Part shown: positions 22,304 to 31,201 of the stretch, one piece after another
Layout: each line of letters starts with the position of its first letter
How positions within the stretch are numbered: position 1 is the stretch's first letter
Assembly: GCF_028598745.1 (NCBI RefSeq)
Contig: NZ_JAQRFK010000029.1
Location: 1 to 38,288 of the forward strand
Length of the DNA: 38,288 nucleotides
DNA from: Xenorhabdus sp. IM139775
Lineage (GTDB): Bacteria > Pseudomonadota > Gammaproteobacteria > Enterobacterales > Enterobacteriaceae
Reading direction: 5' to 3'
Position numbers and translations under genes: made by a program
The notes under the pieces: generated by a model
Told to the model about the DNA's origin: nothing
The model's database searches: none
Seen by the model: only the letters and a program-made list of their open reading frames with translations

Positions 22304-25108
22304 TCAGTGTGCCTGATCCCAATTATCACCAAGCCCAATATCCACTTTTAACGGCACATCAAGCTGCATACTCCGTTCCATCAGCTCCCTAATTTTCTGC
22401 CCTGCGGTTTCCAGCGCTGATTCATGCACTTCAAATACCAATTCATCATGAACCTGCATGATCATGCGCACATCGGGCTGCTCACTGACAATCCAGTCAT
22501 CTACCGCAATCATTGCCAATTTGATGATATCCGCTGCCGTACCCTGCATTGGTGCGTTGATGGCTTCACGCTCTGACGCCTTGCGACGCATGGCGTTACG
22601 CGATTTGATATCCGGCAGATACAACCGACGGCCCTCTAACGTTTCGACAAATCCATGATCCGCCGCCTGCTGGCGTGTACGTTCCATATAAGCCAGCACC
22701 CCCGGATAACGTTCAAAATAGAGATCCATATAGCGTTGTGCTTCGCCACGCGGAATGCTTAGCTGGCGGGACAGACCAAACGCACTCATGCCATAAATCA
22801 GGCCAAAGTTAATCGCCTTGGCACTGCGACGCTGCTCGCTGGTCACTTGTTCCAATGGCACGCCAAACACTTCCGCAGCCGTCGCGCGGTGGATATCCTT
22901 GCCTTGGGCAAATGCCTCCAACAAGCCTGTGTCCTGCGACAAGTGCGCCATGATGCGCAATTCAATCTGTGAATAGTCTGCCGCCATAATGCGGTAGCCT
23001 TCCGGCGCCACAAAAGCCTGACGGATACGTCGCCCTTCGCTATTGCGAACCGGAATATTTTGCAGATTCGGATCACGGGAAGAGAGACGCCCCGTTGCCG
23101 TTACCGCCTGATGATAAGAGGTATGAACGCGATTTGTCAGCGGATGTACCATCTGAGGCAACTTATCAGTGTAGGTGGATTTCAGTTTTGCCAGACCACG
23201 ATGTTCCAAAATCACTCTGGCTAATTCATGATTCTCCGCCAACGCCTCCAGCACTTCTTCATTCGTTGATGGAGCGCCATTCGGTGTCTTTTTCAATACC
23301 GGCAAGCCCATTTTTTCAAATAGAATCACTTGTAGCTGTTTTGGTGACGCCAGATTGAATTCTTCCCCTGCCAGTTCATAAGCGGATTTTTCCAGCTCAC
23401 CCAAGCGCGCAGTGATTTCCTTTGAATGTTCTGCCAGCGTTTGCGCATTGATCAATACACCGATTCTCTCCATGCGGGACAATACCGGCACCAGCGGCAT
23501 TTCGATCTTCTGGAAAACTTTTTTCAGGGTTGGGGCGCTCTCTAACTGGGGATACATGGCCTGATGCAGCCTAAGAGTCACATCCGCATCTTCCGCCGCA
23601 TATTTTGCGGCTTCTTCCAATGGAATTTGATTGAAAGTTAGCTGTTTTTTGCCTTTGCCCGCAATCTCTTCAAATGTGGTGGTCTTATAGCCCAAATGAC
23701 GATCAGCAAGACTATCCATATCATGCCGCCCTTCCACACTGTTCAATACATACGATTCCAGCATGGTATCAAAAACAATGCCATTCAGGGCAACGTCATA
23801 ACGCGCCAGCACACCACGATCAAATTTCAGGTTTTGGCCAATCTTAGGCAGGTCAGCATCTTCCAGCAGCGGCTTTAAGGCGGCAAGAACCTCGTGTAAA
23901 TCCAATTGCTGTGGCGCATCCAGATAATCATGTCCCAATGGCAGATAGGCGGCTTCAACATCTGATCCCCCCACCGCAATGGCAAAAGACATCCCCACCA
24001 GATTGGCTGTCAGGGTATCAAGACTGTCAGTTTCAGTATCAAAAGAGAATGCCGGTGCCTGTTTGAGTTTTTCAATCCACTCATCCAAAGATTGGCGCTC
24101 AAGAATAGTTTGATAACTTTCCGGTGAAATTTCCGGTGAAATTTTAGCTGCGGTTGGCGTAGCAGATATGGATTCTGCCTTGGTACTGGCTGCGGCTGGT
24201 TTCTGTCCATTACCTTCCAGCCAAGTGCCATTCTGTACGTCATTGATCCAACGTTTGAATTCATAATGGCTGAACAGTGCCAGTAACTCATCCGCATCCG
24301 GCGGCATCACCGAAAGATCCAGACAAGTTTTATCCAGCTCAACATCGGTTTTAATGGTTGCCAATTGGTAGGAAAGGTAGGCCACCTCTTTATGCTGCTC
24401 CATTTTACCGCCCAATGTTTTGGCACCACGGAAACTGAGTGAGGCAATGTCACCCAGTCGGGCATAAATGTCATCTAATCCGCCAATCCCCTGCAATAGC
24501 CCCAGCGCGGTCTTCTCACCCACGCCCGGCACGCCCGGAATATTATCGGAAGAATCCCCCATCAGGGCGAGAAAATCGATAATCAGTTCAGGAGGAATAC
24601 CATATTTTTCTTTCACCCCTTCCGGCCCTAAGAGGGTGTTGGTCATGGTATTAATCAGGGTGATATTTGGCGTCACCAATTGCGCCATATCCTTATCACC
24701 CGTGCTGATCAGCACCGAACGGCCTTCTTTTTCAGCCTGCAAAGCCAAAGTGCCGATAACATCGTCAGCTTCAACGCCTGATACCACCAGAATTGGCAAT
24801 CCCATTGCCTTGACCATCTTGTGCAGCGGTTCAATTTGCAAACGCAAATCATCCGGCATCGGTGGCCGGTGAGATTTATATTCAGCAAAAAGTTCATCAC
24901 GAAACGTTTTACCCTTGGCATCAAACACAACCGCCACATGACTGGATTTATACTGCATGATCAAACTTCGCAGCATGTTCAGCACGCCGTACATGGCGCC
25001 CGTCGGCTCTCCTGAACTGTTTGTCAGTGGCGGAAACGCATGATATGCACGATAAAGGTATGAAGAACCATCAACCAAAATCAGGGGATTGTCTGCTATC
25101 TGTGCCAT
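22304..25108 (-). CDS. polA: DNA polymerase I
   Basis: This 934-residue enzyme fills gaps and removes RNA primers. The 5'-nuclease domain (about 1-290) begins with [19 protein letters not shown]. The proofreading domain has its first exonuclease motif, [10 protein letters not shown], near residue 355. The polymerase domain has ADYSQIELR (about 708), [15 protein letters not shown] and VHDELVFEV (about 884). All key acidic residues are present. Length is 6 residues more than E. coli; part of this lies in the linker near residue 325, where a 12-bp tandem duplication gives ISPE twice. ATG start at 25108. Confidence 0.99.
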   Translation of the reverse strand: MAQIADNPLILVDGSSYLYRAYHAFPPLTNSSGEPTGAMYGVLNMLRSLIMQYKSSHVAVVFDAKGKTFRDELFAEYKSHRPPMPDDLRLQIEPLHKMVKAMGLPILVVSGVEADDVIGTLALQAEKEGRSVLISTGDKDMAQLVTPNITLINTMTNTLLGPEGVKEKYGIPPELIIDFLALMGDSSDNIPGVPGVGEKTALGLLQGIGGLDDIYARLGDIASLSFRGAKTLGGKMEQHKEVAYLSYQLATIKTDVELDKTCLDLSVMPPDADELLALFSHYEFKRWINDVQNGTWLEGNGQKPAAASTKAESISATPTAAKISPEISPESYQTILERQSLDEWIEKLKQAPAFSFDTETDSLDTLTANLVGMSFAIAVGGSDVEAAYLPLGHDYLDAPQQLDLHEVLAALKPLLEDADLPKIGQNLKFDRGVLARYDVALNGIVFDTMLESYVLNSVEGRHDMDSLADRHLGYKTTTFEEIAGKGKKQLTFNQIPLEEAAKYAAEDADVTLRLHQAMYPQLESAPTLKKVFQKIEMPLVPVLSRMERIGVLINAQTLAEHSKEITARLGELEKSAYELAGEEFNLASPKQLQVILFEKMGLPVLKKTPNGAPSTNEEVLEALAENHELARVILEHRGLAKLKSTYTDKLPQMVHPLTNRVHTSYHQAVTATGRLSSRDPNLQNIPVRNSEGRRIRQAFVAPEGYRIMAADYSQIELRIMAHLSQDTGLLEAFAQGKDIHRATAAEVFGVPLEQVTSEQRRSAKAINFGLIYGMSAFGLSRQLSIPRGEAQRYMDLYFERYPGVLAYMERTRQQAADHGFVETLEGRRLYLPDIKSRNAMRRKASEREAINAPMQGTAADIIKLAMIAVDDWIVSEQPDVRMIMQVHDELVFEVHESALETAGQKIRELMERSMQLDVPLKVDIGLGDNWDQAH
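24119..24142. repeat. 12-bp tandem duplication inside polA
   Basis: TTCCGGTGAAAT occurs twice in direct succession (24119-24130 and 24131-24142), in frame, adding four residues (ISPE repeated) to the linker between the 5'-nuclease and Klenow parts. Confidence 0.85.
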
Positions 25109-25514
25109 AAAATTTTCTTCGTCGTTCTGAGGGATGAATGGGAATGAATAAAGAATAGAATGCCATACTGTGTCGTTCTAGACGAATTTTGCGGGAATTT
25201 TCTCGTATCAACTCGCATATTGTGACAAATATTCTGATGGGTATATTGTGGATAACTTTGTGCACAAAAAAATGGCACATAAACCAGATTTATGTTTATC
25301 ACCACCAAAAGTGAATAACAGGGGGTAAAAATCAATGAATTACGTGAAATATTCATTGAATATTACAACCGTTTTAAAATCACTGACTTGTGGATATTAC
25401 CAGAGTTTATGTTATGAAAGGTGCTTTTTGGCAAGTATTGTGCCAACTCGCTTATGGCTGGCACAACACCTCTATTATTTTATATTAATACTCGCGTTTT
25501 TGTTTTCTTGCGAC
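25109..25514. other. polA upstream region / dsbA-polA intergenic
   Basis: The 406 nt hold no supported gene (yihF and other genes lie between dsbA and polA in E. coli). Visible: a DnaA-box sequence at 25247-25255 and the inverted repeat TTGTGCCA-13 nt-TGGCACAA (25438-25466), which lacks a U-tract on either strand. It must contain the polA promoter and the dsbA 3' end. Confidence 0.5.
25247..25255 (-). promoter_or_regulatory. DnaA-box-like 9-mer upstream of polA
   Basis: TTATCCACA on the minus strand is a perfect DnaA box about 140 nt upstream of the polA start and in the same orientation. DnaA has been reported to stimulate polA expression in E. coli, so it may be functional; this is inference. 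Confidence 0.45.
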
Positions 25515-26138
25515 TTATTTTTTGTTCACCAGATAGTTCACTGCCTCAGAGAATTTCTTGGCATAATCCAACTCGGAACGAGAATCAACACCCCCGTTGT
25601 TAATCAAATACTTGCCATTAACAAAAACCGCCGGAACACCGCGCAAGTTGAAATCCTGCGCGGCTTGACGCTCTTTGGCGGCAACAGATTGCACAATAAA
25701 GCTGTTCAGGGCTGCGTCATATTCTTCACCAGAAACACCCGCTTTGATGAAAGCATTCCGGATATCGTCCTTGCTCCCGATGGTTTGGCTTTTCTGAATG
25801 CCCTCAAACAAAATAGGCGTGACTTTATCTTCAACCTTCATGACAATGGCGACAGCCCAAGCGTCAGTCAATGCCTTACCCAGAGGCCCCAGAAAATCCA
25901 CATGATAACGTGTATGAGTCACACCTGCCGGCAGGTTTTTCTCAACCGTAGCAGGAACATGGTAAATATTTTCGAACTGATAACAGTGAGGACAATAAAA
26001 AGAGAAAAACTCCACCACCTGAGGCTGATTCGCCACCGGCTCCCTTAACTCGGTATACTGTTTGCCTTCAGAAAAACCAGAAGCGGATGCATTAAATGCC
26101 ATGAACGCTCCCACCAGTGCCAGCCAAAATTTCTTCAT
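25515..26138 (-). CDS. dsbA: Thiol:disulfide oxidoreductase DsbA
   Basis: This 207-residue periplasmic oxidase introduces disulfides into exported proteins. It has a signal peptide (MKKFWLALVGAFMAFNASAS), active site CPHC at residues 49-52 of the precursor, the inserted helical domain, and the cis-proline loop GVPAVFVNGKYLI. The ATG at 26138 has GGAGA at 5 nt. It follows srkA by 17 nt, and the srkA-dsbA pair is co-transcribed and Cpx-controlled in E. coli. Confidence 0.98.
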   Translation of the reverse strand: MKKFWLALVGAFMAFNASASGFSEGKQYTELREPVANQPQVVEFFSFYCPHCYQFENIYHVPATVEKNLPAGVTHTRYHVDFLGPLGKALTDAWAVAIVMKVEDKVTPILFEGIQKSQTIGSKDDIRNAFIKAGVSGEEYDAALNSFIVQSVAAKERQAAQDFNLRGVPAVFVNGKYLINNGGVDSRSELDYAKKFSEAVNYLVNKK

Positions 26139-26155
26139 AATGGTCTCCAAAAAAA

Positions 26156-27145
26156 TTAATACATCGGGTTGAGTTGTAAAGGGGGTTCCTGTAACAGCCG
26201 GACTTGTTCAGAAAAAAGACGCACTTGCTTATGCCAGAAATCACTCTCCGCCATCCACGGGAACGCTTTCGGAAAAGCCGGATCTTGCCAGCGACGGGCA
26301 ACCCAAGCCAAATAGTAGACCATGCGCATCGCCCGCAGAGGTTCTATTAATGCCAATGTCTTGGGATCAAATGCCATAAACTGCCCATATGACTCAAGCA
26401 AAATATCCAACTGGACTAACCGTTCTTGCCGTGAGCCATTGAGCAACATCCACAAATCCTGCACAGCGGGACCATTGCGGGCATCATCAAGATCCACAAA
26501 CCAGGCTTCATCACGCCACAAAATATTACCCGCATGGCAATCCCCATGCAGCCGCAACACTTGCCAACTATTGTGCCATTGGCTGGCGACTGCCTGATTT
26601 AATTCATCCAGCGCAGCCAGAAAACCCGGTTTATGTCTGGCGGGAATAAGCTCACATTCAGCCAGATATTGATACGGCTGATATAAATATTCATTAAGAT
26701 TAAGCGTAGGACGGGCAGAGAATGTGTTCTTTGCGCCAATTTGATGCATTCTTCCCAGCAATCGCCCAACATCTTCCAGTTGGTCAAAATTGTCTGATTC
26801 ATACTGACGCCCACCCACACTGGGGAAAATGGCAAAAAAGAAACCGCCGTGGCTGAGTACCGTCTGCCCGTCAAACATCAAGGGTGCCGCTATCGGCAAA
26901 TCAGCCTGCTGCAATTGCTGGGCAAAATCATGCTCTTCTTGGATCTGCTGTTGGCTCCAGCGCAGAGGACGGTAAAATTTCACGACATAACGTTTGCGGT
27001 TTTCGTCCATGAACTGATACACACGATTCTCATAGCTATTCAGTTCGGTCAAACCTGAATCAAGGTACAAGCCAGACTGTACCAAGGCATCCATAATTAA
27101 ATCTGGCGTAATATTCTGAAAATTAAAAGCCTTCGGTTCCTTCAC
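26156..27145 (-). CDS. srkA: Stress response kinase A
   Basis: This 329-residue APH-fold Ser/Thr protein kinase (formerly YihE) protects E. coli from stress-induced death. The catalytic loop HGDCHAGN is near residue 200 and the metal-binding DLDDARNGP near 216; both are complete. It ends EPPLQLNPMY like the 328-residue E. coli protein. The start is GTG at 27145, just where the E. coli protein begins, with GAGAGAA upstream. The yihD stop is 18 nt upstream. Confidence 0.96.
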   Translation of the reverse strand: MKEPKAFNFQNITPDLIMDALVQSGLYLDSGLTELNSYENRVYQFMDENRKRYVVKFYRPLRWSQQQIQEEHDFAQQLQQADLPIAAPLMFDGQTVLSHGGFFFAIFPSVGGRQYESDNFDQLEDVGRLLGRMHQIGAKNTFSARPTLNLNEYLYQPYQYLAECELIPARHKPGFLAALDELNQAVASQWHNSWQVLRLHGDCHAGNILWRDEAWFVDLDDARNGPAVQDLWMLLNGSRQERLVQLDILLESYGQFMAFDPKTLALIEPLRAMRMVYYLAWVARRWQDPAFPKAFPWMAESDFWHKQVRLFSEQVRLLQEPPLQLNPMY

Positions 27146-27163
27146 AACACAGTTCTCTCTTCA

Positions 27164-27433
27164 TCAATCTTTAATAATGCCCCGGGCGCGCAGCAACGCG
27201 GTCTTAAAATCTTCTTCATAATCTTTTTTCAATCCGGGGATTTCTGCCTGACTCCCTGTACCACGCATTTTCAGGTGATAAATCAGAATATCATCCGTTA
27301 ATTCAGATAACGGCCCAGTGAACCCCGCTTCACCAGCCAGCTTCTGCAACAACGCCACCAGATTTAAATCCGGTTCATTCTTCCATACCGGGTGTAAAAG
27401 TTCGATAACTTCATTGAGGCGGTGATACTTCAT
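27164..27433 (-). CDS. yihD: YihD family protein
   Basis: This 89-residue protein of unknown function (DUF1040) has exactly the E. coli length and the conserved C-terminus [20 protein letters not shown]. The ATG at 27433 with AAGGA at 7 nt was chosen; 23 further codons are open upstream but do not align with the family. First gene of the yihD-srkA-dsbA group, divergent from mobA. Confidence 0.94.
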   Translation of the reverse strand: MKYHRLNEVIELLHPVWKNEPDLNLVALLQKLAGEAGFTGPLSELTDDILIYHLKMRGTGSQAEIPGLKKDYEEDFKTALLRARGIIKD

Positions 27434-27591
27434 TTCCCGTTCCTTATAAATACTATACAAATTAGCAAGATTAATGGCTCTGAGAAAGCATTGGTCTGTC
27501 AATCAGCGTAAAGTTATACTGCCACCTCAAAGCAGCATGGTTAGATATTGATTCACAATGGTTATATATACCCTATATCAGGTGATTTAAC

Positions 27592-28209
27592 ATGACGCAT
27601 CCAAAAATCAGTGGCGCAATTCTGGCAGGGGGATTATCCACCCGCATGGGAGGAAATGACAAAGGGTTGGTGCAATTCAATAATGCGCCGCTATATCAAC
27701 ATATTGCGACAAGATTGCAGCCGCAGGTTCATGAACTGTTGATCAACGCCAATCGCAATCTGGGGATTTATCGGCAGAGTGGTTATCCCATCATACCGGA
27801 TATCGTTGCTGATTTTTCCGGCCCACTGGCTGGTATGTTGGCGGTTTTAAAGAGCGCCATCCATGAGTGGGTGGTATTTGTCCCTTGTGATGTCCCCGAT
27901 TTCCCTGAGCACCTTGTCGCAAGGCTGTGGCACTACAAACAAAACGCTTGGGCAGCTTATGCACATGACTGCAAACGCGCACATCCGACTCTGGTATTAA
28001 TGCACCGCAGCCTCATCCCCCGCCTGGAAAGTTATCTCGCGTTGGGAGACAGAAAATTAATGCTCTTTATGCAGATGATTAAGGCACAGGCGGTCTATTT
28101 TCCCAACCCCAGCGCTTTCACCAACTTAAATACCCCTGAAGAATGCCTTAACTGGCAACATCATCATTGGGAACACCTTCATTGGGAACACCTTCAGGAG
28201 TCAGCATGA
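27592..28209 (+). CDS. mobA: Molybdenum cofactor guanylyltransferase
   Basis: This 205-residue nucleotidyltransferase adds GMP to molybdopterin to form the MGD cofactor of DMSO-reductase-family enzymes. The signature LAGGLSTRMGGNDKG lies at residues 11-25; VPCDVPDFP holds a metal-binding aspartate. AGGTGA lies 6 nt before the ATG. The C-terminus is unusual: a 15-bp tandem duplication makes a HWEHLHWEHL tail. Its stop overlaps the mobB start (ATGA). Confidence 0.96.
   Translation: MTHPKISGAILAGGLSTRMGGNDKGLVQFNNAPLYQHIATRLQPQVHELLINANRNLGIYRQSGYPIIPDIVADFSGPLAGMLAVLKSAIHEWVVFVPCDVPDFPEHLVARLWHYKQNAWAAYAHDCKRAHPTLVLMHRSLIPRLESYLALGDRKLMLFMQMIKAQAVYFPNPSAFTNLNTPEECLNWQHHHWEHLHWEHLQESA
28165..28195. 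repeat. 15-bp tandem duplication at the 3' end of mobA
   Basis: CATTGGGAACACCTT is repeated twice head to tail within this stretch, in frame, encoding HWEHL twice just before the mobA stop and the mobB ribosome-binding site. Confidence 0.85.
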
Positions 28210-28730
28210 ACCACAGCATCAACGAGACAATACTGCCGATTCTGGGTATTGCTGCTGACAGTGGAACCGGAAAAACGACACTATTAAAACAAGTCATTCC
28301 ACTATTGCGCCAGCAACATATTCGCGTTGGGCTGATTAAGCATACTCATCACAATATGGATGTCGATAAGCCGGGCAAGGACAGCTATGAGCTACGCAAG
28401 GCAGGGGCAGCCCAAACGTTAGTCGCCAGCCGGCAACGCTGGGCTTTGATGACTGAAACGCCTGAGTTTCCGGCACTGGATCTTAACTATCTCGCCAGTC
28501 GGTTTGATGCAAATTCATTGGATCTGATTTTGGTTGAAGGATTCAAACAAGAATCCATTCCCAAAATCGCACTTTATCGCAACGGCCTGAATCATACTGT
28601 TGATGAGATCCTCGATCCCCATGTGATAGCCATTGCCAGTGATATTGCGCTGGCAACACAACTTCCACAACTCGATATCAATCAACCGGAACAAGTGGCA
28701 ATATTTATCGCTAACTGGTTACACCAATAA
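28206..28730 (+). CDS. mobB: Molybdopterin-guanine dinucleotide biosynthesis adaptor MobB
   Basis: This 174-residue GTP-binding protein has P-loop ADSGTGKTT (residues 17-25), the KHTHHNMDVDKPGKDS segment and LVEGFKQE. It assists MobA but is not essential in E. coli. The ATG at 28206 overlaps the mobA stop and has AGGAG at 5 nt; an earlier in-frame ATG inside mobA was rejected. Confidence 0.95.
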   Translation: MNHSINETILPILGIAADSGTGKTTLLKQVIPLLRQQHIRVGLIKHTHHNMDVDKPGKDSYELRKAGAAQTLVASRQRWALMTETPEFPALDLNYLASRFDANSLDLILVEGFKQESIPKIALYRNGLNHTVDEILDPHVIAIASDIALATQLPQLDINQPEQVAIFIANWLHQ

Positions 28731-28778
28731 AAATTACCCTCTGTTATCATTATTATCCATATAAACAGAGGGTTAAAT
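28728..28778. terminator. Bidirectional terminator between mobB and lsrG
   Basis: ACCCTCTGTT (28736-28745) and AACAGAGGGT (28764-28773) form a perfect 10-bp stem. On the minus strand it is followed by AATTTTTATT, so it mainly serves the lsr operon; the plus-strand tail (TAAAT) is weaker. Confidence 0.75.
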
Positions 28779-28789
28779 CAGCCCTTGCT

Positions 28790-29089
28790 TTATTTCCCTT
28801 CCGGCATCAGCCCCATAAACGTGGTCTTTTTCCGTGGCTCAGTCATCAACGCTGCCAGTTTTTCGACACAGCGCAAGTAATGGGGGGTTTTCTTATGTGC
28901 CGCAACAGCCTCTTCATCAGTATAGGCTTCATAGATATAGAAGCGAGTTGGGATATTTTCATCACGCAATACATCAAACCGTAAATTGCCCGGCTCTTTA
29001 ACGGAACCGAGGTGATTATCCCGAAATACGTCGATAAATTCGGCGATCTTGTCGGCTTTAACATTAATTTCCACTAATGTGACGTGCAT
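28790..29089 (-). CDS. lsrG: (4S)-4-hydroxy-5-phosphonooxypentane-2,3-dione isomerase LsrG
   Basis: This 99-residue ABM-fold protein isomerises phospho-AI-2 to the substrate of LsrF, removing the inducer. [20 protein letters not shown] and [18 protein letters not shown] are typical. The ATG at 29089 follows GGGGGAA and lies 1 nt after the lsrF stop, so translation is probably coupled. Last gene of the lsr operon; E. coli has tam next, absent here. Confidence 0.95.
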   Translation of the reverse strand: MHVTLVEINVKADKIAEFIDVFRDNHLGSVKEPGNLRFDVLRDENIPTRFYIYEAYTDEEAVAAHKKTPHYLRCVEKLAALMTEPRKKTTFMGLMPEGK

Positions 29090-29090
29090 A

Positions 29091-29975
29091 TTATTCCCCC
29101 TGCGCTTTTTCACTCAGGAAAATCTCATAAGCCTGAGCGGGTTTCTCATTGTGATGCACCACGGCCTGCACCGCTTTCAGCATCGCAACCGGGGCTTCCG
29201 ACTGGAAAATATTACGCCCCATATCCACACCCGATGCTCCCTGATCAATCGCCTGATAGCACATATTCAGCGCATCCAGCTCCGCCAATTTCTTACCCCC
29301 CGCAATCACAATCGGCACCGGACAGCCCGCAACAACCCGCTCAAAACCGCTATCGACATAATAGGTTTTGATGATGTTTGCCCCCATCTCCGCCGCAATG
29401 CGCGTCGCCAGCGAAAAATAACGTTGGTCGCGGGCCATATCTTTACCGACGCCCGTCACCGCCATCGTTGGCATGCCATAACGCGTCCCCTGATCCACCA
29501 GCTTGATGATATTCTTAATGGATTGGTGTTCATGTTCTGTACCGATATAGACCTGTGCTGCAACCGCACTGACGTTGAGGCGCAGGGCATCTTCCATCGC
29601 CACCGCAACCGCTTCGTTGGAGAGTTCAGTCAGAATGGAGTTGGCACCAGATGCGCGCAAAACCACTGGCTTATTGGTGGCAGGCGGCACCTGACTGCGC
29701 AGGATACCACGGGTACACATCAGTACGTCGGTATGTTCAAACAGCGGGGCGATATTGATGTCGATACGCTCCAGGCCTGTCGTTGGGCCCTGAAAATAAC
29801 CGTGGTCAAATGCCAGCATCACCGTTTTATGGGTGGTGGGATTGAAAATCCGTGCCAAGCGGGACTGCATACCCCAATCCAGCGCACCACAGCCTTTCAG
29901 CTCAAACAACGTATTCTTTTGCGGTGTATTAATGCCAAAATCTTTACCGTCTTTGATATCATCTAAATCTGCCAT
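29091..29975 (-). CDS. lsrF: 3-hydroxy-5-phosphonooxypentane-2,4-dione thiolase LsrF
   Basis: This 294-residue class-I aldolase-fold enzyme cleaves the LsrG product with CoA to acetyl-CoA and DHAP. The Schiff-base lysine lies in IIKTYYV (about residue 203), and [15 protein letters not shown] is conserved. The N-terminus [13 protein letters not shown] is identical to E. coli. The ATG at 29975 has GGAGG at 5 nt; 16 more open codons upstream were rejected. It follows lsrB by 67 nt. Confidence 0.97.
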   Translation of the reverse strand: MADLDDIKDGKDFGINTPQKNTLFELKGCGALDWGMQSRLARIFNPTTHKTVMLAFDHGYFQGPTTGLERIDINIAPLFEHTDVLMCTRGILRSQVPPATNKPVVLRASGANSILTELSNEAVAVAMEDALRLNVSAVAAQVYIGTEHEHQSIKNIIKLVDQGTRYGMPTMAVTGVGKDMARDQRYFSLATRIAAEMGANIIKTYYVDSGFERVVAGCPVPIVIAGGKKLAELDALNMCYQAIDQGASGVDMGRNIFQSEAPVAMLKAVQAVVHHNEKPAQAYEIFLSEKAQGE

Positions 29976-30042
29976 TTCTCCCTCCAGAAAGGTGTCAGAA
30001 TCAGGGGCTGCATTCAGCCCCATGAATCAGAAATTGTCTTGA

Positions 30043-31062
30043 TTAGAAATCGTACTGGTTGATATTGTCTTTGGTGAAAATAACCCGCTCCGGCATAACC
30101 ACAATGCCGTTGCCTTTCGCTTCATAACGATATCCCTGCACACTGTTGGGTGAAATTTCAACGCTGCCAACATCAGGAATACTCAATTTATCGCCCACAT
30201 TCAGATCGCCTTTTTGCAATATCTCATTGGCAACATGAATGGCTATCTTGCCCTGCTTGACCACATCCCACAGCGCAAACTGTTTGACCGTCCCATTTTC
30301 AACATAAGGACGCATGACATTTGGGGTACTGAACCCGACAATCGCCACATCCTGCCGCTTCAGGTTTTCTGCTGCCTGAGCCGCCGCAGGTAAGGCGTTG
30401 GCATCTGGCGCGATAATCGCATCCAAATCCTCCCACGCTTTCAAAATACCTTCCGCAGTTTGCAAGGATTTAGTGGCATCATTATAGCCAAACCGGGTGG
30501 TGACAATTTCCCAATTTGGATGTTCCCCTGCAATCTTAGCCTTAGCCTCTTTCACCCATTGGTTTTGATCCGTCACTGTCGGGCTGGAATAGAAAAATGC
30601 GACTTTCGCGTTTTCTTTTTTCACCTGATTAGCAGCCATATCCACCAGAATCCCACCCAACCGCTTTGGCGTTCCTTGATCGATATAGATGGAGCGGCAT
30701 TCTGGCGCAGTATCGGAGTCCCACGTCAATACCTTAACACCACGTTTCATCGCACGTTTCAGCGCTGGGCATAGACCATCGGGTGACACGGCTGAAACGA
30801 CAATCGCATCATAGCCTTGATTCACAAAGCTATTGATAAGCTGAACCTGTCCCGCAACACTCGGCTCTGTCGGGCCATCGTAAGTGACTTCAATCCCCAA
30901 CGCCTTGCCAGCTTCTACCGCACCTTGACCGCCGCTGGTAAAGAACCCAACGCCCACCAATTTAGGAATAAATGCAATCTTCTCTGCCGCCTGCGCCCAG
31001 GAAACACATCCCAGACTTAACGCAGCAACCAAAGCCAGCTTTTTCATTGTTGGTGCTTTCAT
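30043..31062 (-). CDS. lsrB: AI-2 periplasmic binding protein LsrB
   Basis: This 339-residue periplasmic protein binds AI-2 (R-THMF) for the Lsr importer. A signal peptide ([18 protein letters not shown], cleavage near AQA/AEK) precedes the type-I binding fold with [31 protein letters not shown] and [11 protein letters not shown], which contain LsrB ligand-binding positions. The ATG at 31062 has GGAG at 6 nt. A 139-nt spacer carrying a repeat with a strong hairpin separates it from the fused permease gene. Confidence 0.97.
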   Translation of the reverse strand: MKAPTMKKLALVAALSLGCVSWAQAAEKIAFIPKLVGVGFFTSGGQGAVEAGKALGIEVTYDGPTEPSVAGQVQLINSFVNQGYDAIVVSAVSPDGLCPALKRAMKRGVKVLTWDSDTAPECRSIYIDQGTPKRLGGILVDMAANQVKKENAKVAFFYSSPTVTDQNQWVKEAKAKIAGEHPNWEIVTTRFGYNDATKSLQTAEGILKAWEDLDAIIAPDANALPAAAQAAENLKRQDVAIVGFSTPNVMRPYVENGTVKQFALWDVVKQGKIAIHVANEILQKGDLNVGDKLSIPDVGSVEISPNSVQGYRYEAKGNGIVVMPERVIFTKDNINQYDF

Positions 31063-31083
31063 GCCTATCTCCATTTATTTTTT

Positions 31084-31186
31084 ATACTCGTTGTACTTCA
31101 AGATACATTGATTATCTCCCCGCGGTGCGGGGAGATAATCAGCTGCTTTCGTCTTGCGAGCGGCAACTTGAAATTTATAGGGTATA
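31084..31186. repeat. Palindromic intergenic repeat with strong hairpin (copy R1)
   Basis: This 103-nt element has imperfect terminal inverted repeats (TATACTCGTTGTACTTCAAG and, on the other strand, TATACCCTATAAATTTCAAG). Near one end is a perfect 14-bp hairpin, GATTATCTCCCCGC-ggt-GCGGGGAGATAATC (31110-31140). Related copies lie at 19245-19308 and more weakly at 8240-8323. It looks like a small MITE or REP-type element and codes for nothing. Confidence 0.85.
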
Positions 31187-31201
31187 TTTCAAGATCGTCT
31201 T

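Noticed and set aside
25438..25466. TTGTGCCA/TGGCACAA inverted repeat as the dsbA terminator
   Set aside because: Long loop and no U-tract on the minus strand, so not called a terminator.
25335..26048. 237-codon plus-strand frame opposite dsbA
   Set aside because: Most of it mirrors dsbA; the unopposed start region shows no family or ribosome-binding site.
29049..29966. 305-codon plus-strand frame opposite lsrF
   Set aside because: Long, but exactly antisense to a well-conserved enzyme and rich in Arg, His and Cys as mirrored frames tend to be; no family match.
31110..31140. Hairpin at 31110-31140 as a simple intrinsic terminator
   Set aside because: Strong stem but no U-tract on either strand; it is better explained as the core of the repeat.
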